Of a stretch of 64,000 nucleotides of DNA, positions 45,130 through 57,200 are shown in pieces. The notes under the pieces are model-generated. The model saw only the letters and a program-made list of their open reading frames with translations, did no database searches and had not been told where the DNA came from. This DNA comes from Rhizoclosmatium globosum (Eukaryota > Chytridiomycota > Chytridiomycetes > Chytridiales > Chytriomycetaceae). The DNA lies in contig MCGO01000016.1 of the NCBI GenBank assembly GCA_002104985.1, positions 310,001-374,000 of the forward strand, read 5' to 3'. Both the position numbers and the translations under genes were made by a program. Every line of letters starts with the position of its first letter. The first letter of the stretch is position 1.

Positions 45130-45205
45130 TTACAGCTTTCACCTCATATTGGTCCTCATTCTTGTGACACATATCAAACAAAAAAACATGGATTCATTTT
45201 TTACC

Positions 45206-45211
45206 AATAAA
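45206..45211 (+). terminator. poly(A)-signal-like hexamer of GNA1
   Basis: AATAAA lies 77 bp downstream of the GNA1 stop and about 45 bp before the satellite begins, so GNA1 transcription probably ends just before the repeat array. Confidence 0.4.
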
Positions 45212-45256
45212 ATCTGGTTCCTTTTACTTTCGACTAGAGTCAGAAACAGGACAAGA

Positions 45257-48200
45257 GTGGCCATTCCTTTGTATGATATTTATACTGTTTTAGTGAATGG
45301 GTTTGTTTAAGTGTTGAAAATCCAGCTGTGATTCCACGTTTGGTGATTTTGTACCACAAAACTCTTTGTAAACAGACCAGCTTCTCAGGGCCCGAATGGC
45401 CCTTCCTTTGTATGATCTTGATACTGTTTTGCTAGTGAATGGGTTTGTTTAAGTGTTGAAAATCCAGCTGCGACTCCAGGTTTGGTGATTTTGTACCACA
45501 AAACTCTTTGTAAACAGACCAGCTTCTCAGGGCCCGAATGGCCCTTCCTTTGTATGATCTTGTTACTGTTTCTCTAGTGAATGGGTTTGTTTAAGTGTTG
45601 AAAATCCAGCTGTGACTCCAGGTTTGGTGATTTTGTAGTGCAAAACTCTTTGTAAACAGAGCAGCTTCTCAGGGCCCGAATGGCCCTTCCTTTGTATGAT
45701 CTTGTTACTGTTTCTCTAGTGAATGGGTTTGTTTAAGTGTTGAAAATCCAGCTGCGACTCCACGTTTGGTGATTTTGTACCACAAAACTCTTTGTAAACA
45801 GAGCAGCTTCTCAGGGCCCGAATGGCCCTTGCTTTGTATGATCTTGATACTGTTTTGCTAGTGAATGGGTTTGTTTAAGTGTTGAAAATCCAGCTGCGAC
45901 TCCATGTTTGGTGATTTTGTATCACAAAACTCTTTGTAAACAGACCAGCTTCTCAGGGCCCGAATGGCTCTTCCATTGTATGATCTTGATACTGTTTTGC
46001 TAGTGAATGGGTTTGTTTAAGTGTTGAAAATCCAGCTGTGACTCCACGTTTGGTGATTTTGTACCACAAAACTCTTTGTAAACAGACCAGCTTCTCAGGG
46101 CCCAAATGGCTCTTCCATTGTATGATCTTGATACTGTTTTGCTAGTGAATGGGTTTGTTTAAGTGTTGAAAATCCAGCTGCGACTCCACGTTTGGTGATT
46201 TTGTACCACAAAACTCTTTGTAAACAGAGCAGCTTCTCAGGGCCCGAATGGCCCTTCCATTGTATGATCTTGATACTGTTTTGCTAGTGAATGGGTTTGT
46301 TTAAGTGTTGAAAATCCAGCTGCGACTCCATGTTTGGTGATTTTGTATCACAAAACTCTTTGTAAAACAGAGCAGCTTCACAGGGCCCGAATGGCCCTTC
46401 CTTTGTATGATCTTGATACTGTTTTGCTAGTGAATGGGTTTGTTTAAGTGTTGAAAATCCAGCTGTGATTCCAGGTTTGGTGATTTTGTACCACAAAACT
46501 CTTTGTAAACAGAGCAGCTTCTCAGGGCCCGAATGGCCCTTCCATTGTATGATCTTGATACTGTTTTGCTAGTGAATGGTTTGTTTAAGTGTTGAAAATC
46601 CAGCTGCGACTCCACGTTTGGTGATTTTGTACCACAAAACTCTTTGTAAACAGAGCAGCTTCACAGGGCCCGAATGGCCCTTCCTTTGTATGATCTTGAT
46701 ACTGTTTTGCTAGTGAATGGGTTTGTTTAAGTGTTGAAAATCCAGCTGCGACTCCAGTTTGGTGATTTTGTACCACAAAACTCTTTGTAAACAGACCAGC
46801 TTCTCAGGGCCCAAATGGCCCTTCCTTTGTATGATCTTGATACTGTTTTGCTAGTGAATGGGTTTGTTTAAGTGTTGAAAATCCAGCTGCGACTCCACGT
46901 TTGGTGATTTTGTACCACAAAACTCTTTGTAAACAGAGCAGCTTCTCAGGGCCCGAATGGCCCTTCCATTGTATGATCTTGATACTGTTTTGCTAGTGAA
47001 TGGGTTTGTTTAAGTGTTGAAAATCCAGCTGCGACTCCAGGTTTGGTGATTTTGTACCACAAAACTCTTTGTAAACAGACCAGCTTCTCAGGGCCCGAAT
47101 GGCCCTTCCTTTGTATGATCTTGTTACTGTTTCTCTAGTGAATGGGTTTGTTTAAGTGTTGAAAATCCAGCTGTGACTCCAGGTTTGGTGATTTTGTAGT
47201 GCAAAACTCTTTGTAAACAGAGCAGCTTCTCAGGGCCCGAATGGCCCTTCCTTTGTATGATCTTTACTGTTTCTCTAGTGAATGGGTTTGTTTAAGTGTT
47301 GAAAATCCAGCTGCGACTCCAGTTTGGTGATTTTGTACCACAAAACTCTTTGTAAACAGAGCAGCTTCTCAGGGCCCGAATGGCCCTTCCATTGTATGAT
47401 CTTGATACTGTTTTGCTAGTGAATGGGTTTGTTTAAGTGTTGAAAATCCAGCTGCGACTCCACGGTGATTTTGTACCACAAAACTCTTTGTAAACAGAGC
47501 AGCTTCTCAGGGCCCGAATGGCCCTTCCATTGTATGATCTTGATACTGTTTTGCTAGTGAATGGGTTTGTTTAAGTGTTGAAAATCCAGCTGCGACTCCA
47601 TGTTTGGTGATTTTGTCAAAACTCTTTGTAAACAGAGCAGCTTCACAGGGCCCGAATGGCCCTTCCTTTGTATGATCTTGATACTGTTTTGCTAGTGAAT
47701 GGGTTTGTTTTAAGTGTTGAAAATCCAGCTGTGATTCCAGTTTGGTGATTTTGTACCACAAAACTCTTTGTAAACAGAGCAGCTTCTCAGGGCCCGAATG
47801 GCCCTTCCATTGTATGATCTTGATACTGTTTTGCTAGTGAATGGGTTTGTTTAAGTGTTGAAATCCAGCTGCGACTCCACGTTTGGTGATTTTGTACCAC
47901 AAAACTCTTTGTAAACAGAGCAGCTTCAGGGCCCGAATGGCCCCCTTTGTATGATCTTGATACTGTTTTGCTAGTGAATGGGTTTGTTTAAGTGTTGAAA
48001 ATCCAGCTGCGACTCCAGGTTTGGTGATTTTGTACCACAAAACTCTTTGTAAACAGACCAGCTTCTCAGGGCCCAAATGGCCCTTCCTTTGTATGATCTT
48101 GATACTGTTTTGCTAGTGAATGGGTTTGTTTAAGTGTTGAAAATCCAGCTGCGACTCCACGTTTGGTGATTTTGTACCACAAAACTCTTTGTAAACAGAG

Positions 48201-51200
48201 CAGCTTCTCAGGGCCCGAATGGCCCTTCCATTGTATGATCTTGATACTGTTTTGCTAGTGAATGGGTTTGTTTAAGTGTTGAAAATCCAGCTGCGACTCC
48301 AGGTTTGGTGATTTTGTACCACAAAACTCTTTGTAAACAGACCAGCTTCTCAGGGCCCGAATGGCCCTTCCTTTGTATGATCTTGTTACTGTTTCTCTAG
48401 TGAATGGGTTTGTTTAAGTGTTGAAAATCCAGCTGCGACTCCAGGTTTGGTGATTTTGTAGTGCAAAACTCTTTGTAAACAGAGCAGCTTCTCAGGGCCC
48501 GAATGGCCCTTCCTTTGTATGATCTTGTTACTGTTTCTCTAGTGAATGGGTTTGTTTAAGTGTTGAAAATCCAGCTGCGACTCCACGTTTGGTGATTTTG
48601 TACCACAAAACTCTTTGTAAACAGAGCAGCTTCTCAGGGCCCGAATGGCCCTTCCATTGTATGATCTTGATACTGTTTTGCTAGTGAATGGGTTTGTTTA
48701 AGTGTTGAAAATCCAGCTGCGACTCCATGTTTGGTGATTTTGTCACAAAACTCTTTGTAAACAGACCAGCTTCTCAGGGCCCGAATGGCTCTTCCATTGT
48801 ATGATCTTGATACTGTTTTGCTAGTGAATGGGTTTGTTTAAGTGTTGAAAATCCAGCTGCGACTCCACGTTTGGTGATTTTGTACCACAAAACTCTTTGT
48901 AAACAGACCAGCTTCTCAGGGCCCAAATGGCTCTTCCATTGTATGATCTTGATACTGTTTTGCTAGTGAATGGGTTTGTTTAAGTGTTGAAAATCCAGCT
49001 GCGACTCCACGTTTGGTGATTTTGTACCACAAAACTCTTTGTAAACAGAGCAGCTTCTCAGGGCCCGAATGGCCCTTCCATTGTATGATCTTGATACTGT
49101 TTTGCTAGTGAATGGGTTTGTTTAAGTGTTGAAAATCCAGCTGCGACTCCACGTTTGGTGATTTTGTACCACAAAACTCTTTGTAAACAGACCAGCTTCT
49201 CAGGGCCCGAATGGCCCTTCCTTTGTATGATCTTGATACTGTTTTGCTAGTGAATGGGTTTGTTTAAGTGTTGAAAATCCAGCTGCGACTCCACGTTTGG
49301 TGATTTTGTACCACAAAACTCTTTGTAAACAGAGCAGCTTCTCAGGGCCCGAATGGCCCTTCCTTTGTATGATCTTGATACTGTTTCTCTAGTGAATGGG
49401 TTTGTTTAAGTGTTGAAAATCCAGCTGCGACTCCACGTTTGGTGATTTTGTACCACAAAACTCTTTGTAAACAGACCAGCTTCTCAGGGCCCGAATGGCC
49501 CTTCCATTGTATGATCTTGATACTGTTTGCTAGTGAATGGGTTTGTTTAAGTGTTGAAAATCCGCTGCGACTCCATGTTTGGTGATTTTGTACACAAAAC
49601 TCTTTGTAAACAGACCAGCTTCTCAGGGCCCGAATGGCCCTTCCTTGTATGATCTTGATACTGTTTTGCTAGTGAATGGGTTTGTTTAAGTGTTGAAAAT
49701 CCAGCTGCGACTCCAGTTTGGTGATTTTGTACCACAAAACTCTTTGTAAACAGACCAGCTTCTCAGGGCCCGAATGGCCTTCCATTGTATGATCTTGATA
49801 CTGTTTTGCTAGTGAATGGGTTTGTTTAAGTGTTGAAAATCCAGCTGCGACTCCACGTTTGGTGATTTTGTACACAAAACTCTTTGTAAACAGAGCAGCT
49901 TCTCAGGGCCCGAATGGCCCTTCCATTGTATGATCTTGATTACTGTTTTCTAGTGAATGGGTTTGTTTAAGTGTTGAAAATCCAGCTGCGACTCCACGTT
50001 TGGTGATTTTGTACCACAAAACTCTTTGTAAACAGACAGCTTCTCAGGGCCCGAATGGCCCTTCCTTTGTATGATCTTGATACTGTTTTCTCTAGTGAAT
50101 GGGTTTGTTTAAGTGTTGAAAATCCAGCTGTGACTCCACGTTTGGTGATTTTGTACCAAAAACTCTTTGTAAACAGAGCAGCTTCTCAGGGCCCGAATGG
50201 CCCTTCCATTGTATGATCTTGATACTGTTTTGCTAGTGAATGGGTTTGTTTAAGTGTTGAAAATCCAGCTGCGACTCCATGTTTGGTGATTTTGTACCAC
50301 AAAACTCTTTGTAAACAGACAGCTTCTCAGGGCCCGAATGGCCCTTCCATTGTATGATCTTGATACTGTTTTGCTAGTGAATGGGTTTGTTTAAGTGTTG
50401 AAAATCCAGCTGCGACTCCACGTTTGGTGATTTTGTACCACAAAACTCTTTGTAAACAGAGCAGCTTCTCAGGGCCCGAATGGCCCTTCCATTGTATGAT
50501 CTTGATACTGTTTTGCTAGTGAATGGGTTTGTTTAAGTGTTGAAAATCCAGCTGCGACTCCACGTTTGGTGATTTTGTACCACAAAACTCTTTGTAAACA
50601 GAGCAGCTTCTCAGGGCCCGAATGGCCCTTCCTTTGTATGATCTTGATACTGTTTTGCTAGTGAATGGGTTTGTTTAAGTGTTGAAAATCCAGCTGCGAC
50701 TCCACGTTTGGTGATTTTGTACCACAAAACTCTTTGTAAACAGACCAGCTTCTCAGGGCCCGAATGGCCCTTCCTTGTATGATCTTGATACTGTTTTGCT
50801 AGTGAATGGGTTTGTTTAAGTGTTGAAAATCCAGCTGCGACTCCACGTTTGGTGATTTTGTACCACAAAACTCTTTGTAAACAGAGCAGCTTCTCAGGGC
50901 CCGAATGGCCCTTCCATTGTATGATCTTGATACTGTTTTGCTAGTGAATGGGTTTGTTTAAGTGTTGAAAATCCAGCTGCGACTCCAGTTTGGTGATTTT
51001 GTACCACAAAACTCTTTGTAAACAGACCAGCTTCTCAGGGCCCGAATGGCCTTCCATTGTATGATCTTGATACTGTTTTGCTAGTGAATGGGTTTGTTTA
51101 AGTGTTGAAAATCCAGCTGCGACTCCACGTTTGGTGATTTTGTACCACAAAACTCTTTGTAAACAGAGCAGCTTCTCAGGGCCCGAATGGCCCTTCCATT

Positions 51201-54200
51201 GTATGATCTTGATACTGTTTTGCTAGTGAATGGGTTTGTTTAAGTGTTGAAAATCCAGCTGCGACTCCACGTTTGGTGATTTTGTACCACAAAACTCTTT
51301 GTAAACAGACAGCTTCTCAGGGCCCGAATGGCCCTTCCATTGTATGATCTTGATACTGTTTTGCTAGTGAATGGGTTTGTTTAAGTTGTTGAAAATCCAG
51401 CTGCGACTCCAGGTTTGGTGATTTTGTACCACAAAACTCTTTGTAAACAGACCAGCTTCTCAGGGCCCGAATGGCCCTTCCATTGTATGATCTTGATACT
51501 GTTTTGCTAGTGAATGGGTTTGTTTAAGTGTTGAAAATCCAGCTGCGACTCCATGTTTGGTGATTTTGTATCACAAAACTCTTTGTAAACAGACCAGCTT
51601 CTCAGGGCCCGAATGGCTCTTCCATTGTATGATCTTGATACTGTTTTGCTAGTGAATGGGTTTGTTTAAGTGTTGAAAATCCAGCTGCGACTCCACGTTT
51701 GGTGATTTTGTACCACAAAACTCTTTGTAAACAGAGCAGCTTCTCAGGGCCCGAATGGCTCTTCCATTGTATGATCTTGATACTGTTTTGCTAGTGAATG
51801 GGTTTGTTTAAGTGTTGAAAATCCAGCTGCGACTCCACGTTTGGTGATTTTGTACCACAAAACTCTTTGTAAACAGAGCAGCTTCTCAGGGCCCGAATGG
51901 CCCTTGCTTTGTATGATCTTGTTACTGTTTCTCTAGTGAATGGGTTTGTTTAAGTGTTGAAAATCCAGCTGCGACTCCACGTTTGGTGATTTTGTACCAC
52001 AAAACTCTTTGTAAACAGACCAGCTTCTCAGGGCCCGAATGGCCCTTCCTTTGTATGATCTTGTTACTGTTTCTCTAGTGAATGGGTTTGTTTAAGTGTT
52101 GAAAATCCAGCTGCGACTCCACGTTTGGTGATTTTGTACCACAAAACTCTTTGTAAACAGAGCAGCTTCTCAGGGCCCGAATGGCCCTTCCATTGTATGA
52201 TCTTGATACTGTTTTGCTAGTGAATGGGTTTGTTTAAGTGTTGAAAATCCAGCTGCGACTCCACGTTTGGTGATTTTGTACCACAAAACTCTTTGTAAAC
52301 AGACCAGCTTCTCAGGGCCCGAATGGCCCTTCCATTGTATGATCTTGATACTTTTGCTAGTGAATGGGTTTGTTTAAGTGTTGAAAATCCAGCTGCGACT
52401 CCACGTTTGGTGATTTTGTACCACAAAACTCTTTGTAAACAGAGCAGCTTCTCAGGGCCCGAATGGCCCTTCCTTTGTATGATCTTGTTACTGTTTCTCT
52501 AGTGAATGGGTTTGTTTAAGTGTTGAAAATCCAGCTGCGACTCCACGTTTGGTGATTTTGTACCACAAAACTCTTTGTAAACAGAGCAGCTTCTCAGGGC
52601 CCGAATGGCCCTTCCATTGTTTGATCTTGATACTGTTTTGCTAGTGAATGGGTTTGTTTAAGTGTTGAAAATCCAGCTGCGACTCCACGTTTGGTGATTT
52701 TGTACCACAAAACTCTTTGTAAACAGACCAGCTTCTCAGGGCCCGAATGGCCCTTCCATTGTATGATCTTGATACTGTTTTGCTAGTGAATGGGTTTGTT
52801 TAAGTGTTGAAAATCCAGCTGCGACTCCACGTTTGGTGATTTTGTACCACAAAACTCTTTGTAAACAGAGCAGCTTCTCAGGGCCCGAATGGCCCTTCCT
52901 TTGTATGATCTTGTTACTGTTTCTCTAGTGAATGGGTTTGTTTAAGTGTTGAAAATCCAACTGCGACTCCACGTTTGGTGATTTTGTACCACAAAACTCT
53001 TTGTAAACAGAGCAGCTTCTCAGGGCCCGAATGGCCCTTCCATTGTATGATCTTGATACTGTTTTGCTAGTGAATGGGTTTGTTTAAGTGTTGAAAATCC
53101 AGCTGCGACTCCATGTTTGGTGATTTTGTATCACAAAACTCTTTGTAAACAGACCAGCTTCTCAGGGCCCGAATGGCTCTTCCATTGTATGATCTTGATA
53201 CTGTTTTGCTAGTGAATGGGTTTGTTTAAGTGTTGAAAATCCAGCTGCGACTCCACGTTTGGTGATTTTGTACCACAAAACTCTTTGTAAACAGAGCAGC
53301 TTCTCAGGGCCCGAATGGCTCTTCCATTGTATGATCTTGATACTGTTTTGCTAGTGAATGGGTTTGTTTAAGTGTTGAAAATCCAGCTGCGACTCCACGT
53401 TTGGTGATTTTGTACCACAAAACTCTTTGTAAACAGAGCAGCTTCTCAGGGCCCGAATGGCCCTTGCTTTGTATGATCTTGTTACTGTTTCTCTAGTGAA
53501 TGGGTTTGTTTAAGTGTTGAAAATCCAGCTGCGACTCCACGTTTGGTGATTTTGTACCACAAAACTCTTTGTAAACAGACCAGCTTCTCAGGGCCCGAAT
53601 GGCCCTTCCTTTGTATGATCTTGTTACTGTTTCTCTAGTGAATGGGTTTGTTTAAGTGTTGAAAATCCAGCTGCGACTCCACGTTTGGTGATTTTGTACC
53701 ACAAAACTCTTTGTAAACAGAGCAGCTTCTCAGGGCCCGAATGGCCCTTCCATTGTATGATCTTGATACTGTTTTGCTAGTGAATGGGTTTGTTTAAGTG
53801 TTGAAAATCCAGCTGCGACTCCACGTTTGGTGATTTTGTACCACAAAACTCTTTGTAAACAGACCAGCTTCTCAGGGCCCGAATGGCCCTTCCTTTGTAT
53901 GATCTTGTTACTGTTTCTCTAGTGAATGGGTTTGTTTAAGTGTTGAAAATCCAGCTGCGACTCCACGTTTGGTGATTTTGTACCACAAAACTCTTTGTAA
54001 ACAGAGCAGCTTCTCAGGGCCCGAATGGCCCTTCCATTGTATGATCTTGATACTGTTTTGCTAGTGAATGGGTTTGTTTAAGTGTTGAAAATCCAGCTGC
54101 GACTCCATGTTTGGTGATTTTGTATCACAAAACTCTTTGTAAACAGACCAGCTTCTCAGGGCCCGAATGGCTCTTCCATTGTATGATCTTGATACTGTTT

Positions 54201-56143
54201 TGCTAGTGAATGGGTTTGTTTAAGTGTTGAAAATCCAGCTGCGACTCCACGTTTGGTGATTTTGTACCACAAAACTCTTTGTAAACAGAGCAGCTTCTCA
54301 GGGCCCGAATGGCCCTTCCATTGTATGATCTTGATACTGTTTTGCTAGTGAATGGGTTTGTTTAAGTGTTGAAAATCCAGCTGCGACTCCATGTTTGGTG
54401 ATTTTGTATCACAAAACTCTTTGTAAACAGAGCAGCTTCTCAGGGCCCGAATGGCTCTTCCATTGTATGATCTTGATACTGTTTTGCTAGTGAATGGGTT
54501 TGTTTAAGTGTTGAAAATCCAGCTGCGACTCCACGTTTGGTGATTTTGTACCACAAAACTCTTTGTAAACAGACCAGCTTCTCAGGGCCCGAATGGCCCT
54601 TCCATTGTATGATCTTGATACTGTTTTGCTAGTGAATGGGTTTGTTTAAGTGTTGAAAATCCAGCTGCGACTCCACGTTTGGTGATTTTGTACCACAAAA
54701 CTCTTTGTAAACAGAGCAGCTTCTCAGGGCCCGAATGGCCCTTCCTTTGTATGATCTTGTTACTGTTTCTCTAGTGAATGGGTTTGTTTAAGTGTTGAAA
54801 ATCCAGCTGCGACTCCACGTTTGGTGATTTTGTACCACAAAACTCTTTGTAAACAGAGCAGCTTCTCAGGGCCCGAATGGCCCTTCCATTGTATGATCTT
54901 GATACTGTTTTGCTAGTGAATGGGTTTGTTTAAGTGTTGAAAATCCAGCTGCGACTCCATGTTTGGTGATTTTGTATCACAAAACTCTTTGTAAACAGAC
55001 CAGCTTCTCAGGGCCCGAATGGCTCTTCCATTGTATGATCTTGATACTGTTTTGCTAGTGAATGGGTTTGTTTAAGTGTTGAAAATCCAGCTGCGACTCC
55101 ACGTTTGGTGATTTTGTACCACAAAACTCTTTGTAAACAGAGCAGCTTCTCAGGGCCCGAATGGCCCTTCCTTTGTATGATCTTGATACTGTTTTGCTAG
55201 TGAATGGGTTTGTGTACCACAAAACTCTTTGTAAACAGAGCAGCTTCTCAGGGCCTGAATGGCCCTTCCATTGTATGATCTTGATACTTTTTGCTAGTGA
55301 ATGGGTTTGTTTAAGTGTTGAAAATCCAGCTGCGACTCCATGTTTGGTGATTTTGTACCACAAAACTCTTTGTAAACAGACCAGCTTCTCAGGGCCCGAA
55401 TGGCTCTTCCATTGTATGATCTTGATACTGTTTTGCTAGTGAATGGGTTTGTTTAAGTGTTGAAAATCCAGCTGCGACTCCACGTTTGGTGATTTTGTAC
55501 CACAAAACTCTTTGTAAACAGACCAGCTTGTAAACAGAGCAGCTTCCCTTCCTTTGTATAATGTTAATACTGTGTCTCTAGTGAATGGGTTTGTTTAAGT
55601 GTTGAAAATCCAGCTGCGGCTCCACGTTTGGTGATTTTGTACCACAAAACTCTTTGTAAACAGAGCAGCTTCTCAGGGCCCGAATGGCCCTTCCATTTAT
55701 GATATTTGTTACTGTGTCTCTAGTGAATGGGTTTGTTTAAGTGTTGAAAATCCAGCTGCGACTCCAGGTTTGGTGATTTTGTACCACAAAACTCTTTGTA
55801 AACAGAGCAGCTTCTCAGGGCCCGAATGGCCATTCCTTTTTATGATATTTATTCTGTTTCTCTAGTGAATGGGTTTGTTTAAGTGTTGAAAATCCAGCTG
55901 CGGCTCCACGTTTGGTGATTTTGTACCACAAAACTCTTTGTAAACAGAGCAGCTTCTCAGGGCCCGAATGGACCCTTCCATTTATGATATTTATACTGTC
56001 TCTAGTGAATGGGTTTGTTTAAGTGTTGAAAATCCAGCTGCGGCTCCACGTTTGGTGATTTTGTACCAGCTTCTCAGGGCCCGAATGGCCCTATGGGTTT
56101 GTTTTAGTGTTGAAAATGCAGCTGCGACTCCACTTTTGGTGAT
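45257..56143. repeat. 142-bp tandem satellite array, about 76 copies
   Basis: Near-continuous head-to-tail repeat. A typical unit runs from GAATGGGTTTGTTTAAG to the next such start in 142 bp (for example starts at 50521 and 50663). Fixed landmarks in each unit are TGTTGAAAATCCAGCTGCGA, TTTGGTGATTTTGTACCAC, AAAACTCTTTGTAAACAGA and CAGGGCCCGAATGGCCCTTC. Most units differ at a few recurring sites (CACG/CAGG/CATG, TACC/TATC, GAGC/GACC, CCCTT/CTCTT) or by one-base indels. Units at both ends (before about 45400 and after about 55500) are more diverged or shortened. The open frames found across the array on the minus strand are by-products: 142 is not a multiple of 3, so they change frame each unit. 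No inserted gene or transposon is seen. Confidence 0.98.
51453..52333. repeat. 881-bp segment duplicated exactly at 53013-53893 inside the satellite
   Basis: Line-by-line comparison at an offset of 1560 bp (11 repeat units) shows no difference across the segment, while flanking units differ. It includes rarer variants (CATG...TATC unit, GGCTCTTCC units, the CCCTTGCTTTG unit) in the same order, which marks a recent block duplication. Confidence 0.9.
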
Positions 56144-57200
56144 TCAAGAAAGGAGAGAGATCACAGCATGAGAAAATTTATTTGATTCAATTATAAGTTC
56201 CTCTGCTACTCTGTTAACTTTTTCAGCTCATCAAGAATTGGGGCAATGTTTGAATTTTCCCTCAAGATGTTTAAAATACTATTATTGAGTAAAAAGGCAA
56301 TATTTGGTCTTGTTGTTTAATTTTTGATTTGGTAGGTGGAGATTATAGAAGGCAGCAAATTCTTGATCAATTTTCTTCTTTTCAGAACGAAAAAGGTGTG
56401 ACTGCTTTCTGGTGAATTTTTGAGACCCGTTGAGGAGGAAAACATCACTGCGCAAGAGTGACCAAGCTCCAAATTCACTGGTCCAGACAGCCATGATGAT
56501 TCTTCCATCAAATAGATTTGTGCATTGAAACATCTGGAATATCGTTTCTTGTTGGCTCTGGCATGGAATTGATGTTGATTTTGGTGGCTTGACATGTTCA
56601 AAAATTCAGGGAAATATCATTATGGGATGCATTTACTGATGCACTTATGTTGTAGTTGCTGGGCCCTTCATGAAGTATATCATTGTGAAACATATCATCA
56701 GTGGGAAAGTTGAATGGGATGTTGTTTGTTGGTATGTGGTGTGCAGTGTTTGAAGAGAAGTTTGCATCACGATTCAACAATGCTTCGTTCAGTTCGTGTA
56801 GCCCGCAGATAACAATGTGTTGTCCACGGACTATTTTGAGGAGTGCATCTCTCTCAGCCTCGCCTGACTTTTTGTAGACTGAGTGTTTGAGTAAAGTTAG
56901 CCTGTTAACGTTGGGCACAGGATACTCACAGCCATCAGTCTCGAATAGAGGGAGTTAATGGGTGTGAAAGGCCCTAGGTTCTTTGCTTGATTGGTGTGTT
57001 TCTCCTCTGTCTCTTTTGAATTGTCAATATTCTCGGAAGAAGGAAAAGGATTCGTACCGAGTGTATTTGATAATTAAACGCGTTTACACACTATCAAAGA
57101 GATTATCTGAGAAGAATTTAATGTACATCAACAACATGGATTCATTTTATTGTTATCATGGCAAACTAAAAACAGAGTTATGTGAAAGCGGAGTAGGAAA
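56144..57200. other. region between satellite and NDFIP-like gene
   Basis: About 1 kb, AT-rich. It holds the weak minus-strand open frames described separately (56282-56918) and, on the right, the 3' flank of the NDFIP-like gene. No transposon ends or direct repeats were recognised. Confidence 0.4.
56282..56918 (-). CDS. hypothetical protein or gene remnant beside the satellite
   Basis: Two minus-strand frames follow each other: one from about 56918 (NRLTLLKHSVYKKSGEAERD, then HIVICGLHELNEALLNRDAN, ending DISLNF near 56598) and one from about 56533 (FDGRIIMAVWTSEFGAWSLL, SEKKKIDQEFAAFYNLHLPN). The join near 56600-56520 needs frame changes. No known domain recognised. It may be a small lineage-specific gene, or the broken end of one reached by the satellite. 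Confidence 0.3.

Noticed and set aside
46284..55363. Minus-strand open frames across the satellite with repeated peptide WYKITK...GFSTLKQTHSLAKQ
   Set aside because: They follow the 142-bp repeat and exist only because it lacks stops in some frames. The unit is not a multiple of three, so the peptide shifts frame every copy, and no start, intron or codon bias supports a gene.
55161..55439. Plus-strand open frame at the right end of the array
   Set aside because: It is repeat sequence rescued by a local deletion near 55214; the peptide is repeat-derived.
45257..56143. CRISPR-like array
   Set aside because: Units are contiguous and nearly identical over 142 bp, with no variable spacers between short direct repeats. 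This is a eukaryotic satellite.
45186..57147. ACATGGATTCATTTT occurs on both sides of the satellite (about 45187 and 57134)
   Set aside because: A 15-bp AT-rich match about 1 kb from the right edge, with no other shared flank. Chance is likely, and it does not look like target-site or transposon-end sequence.
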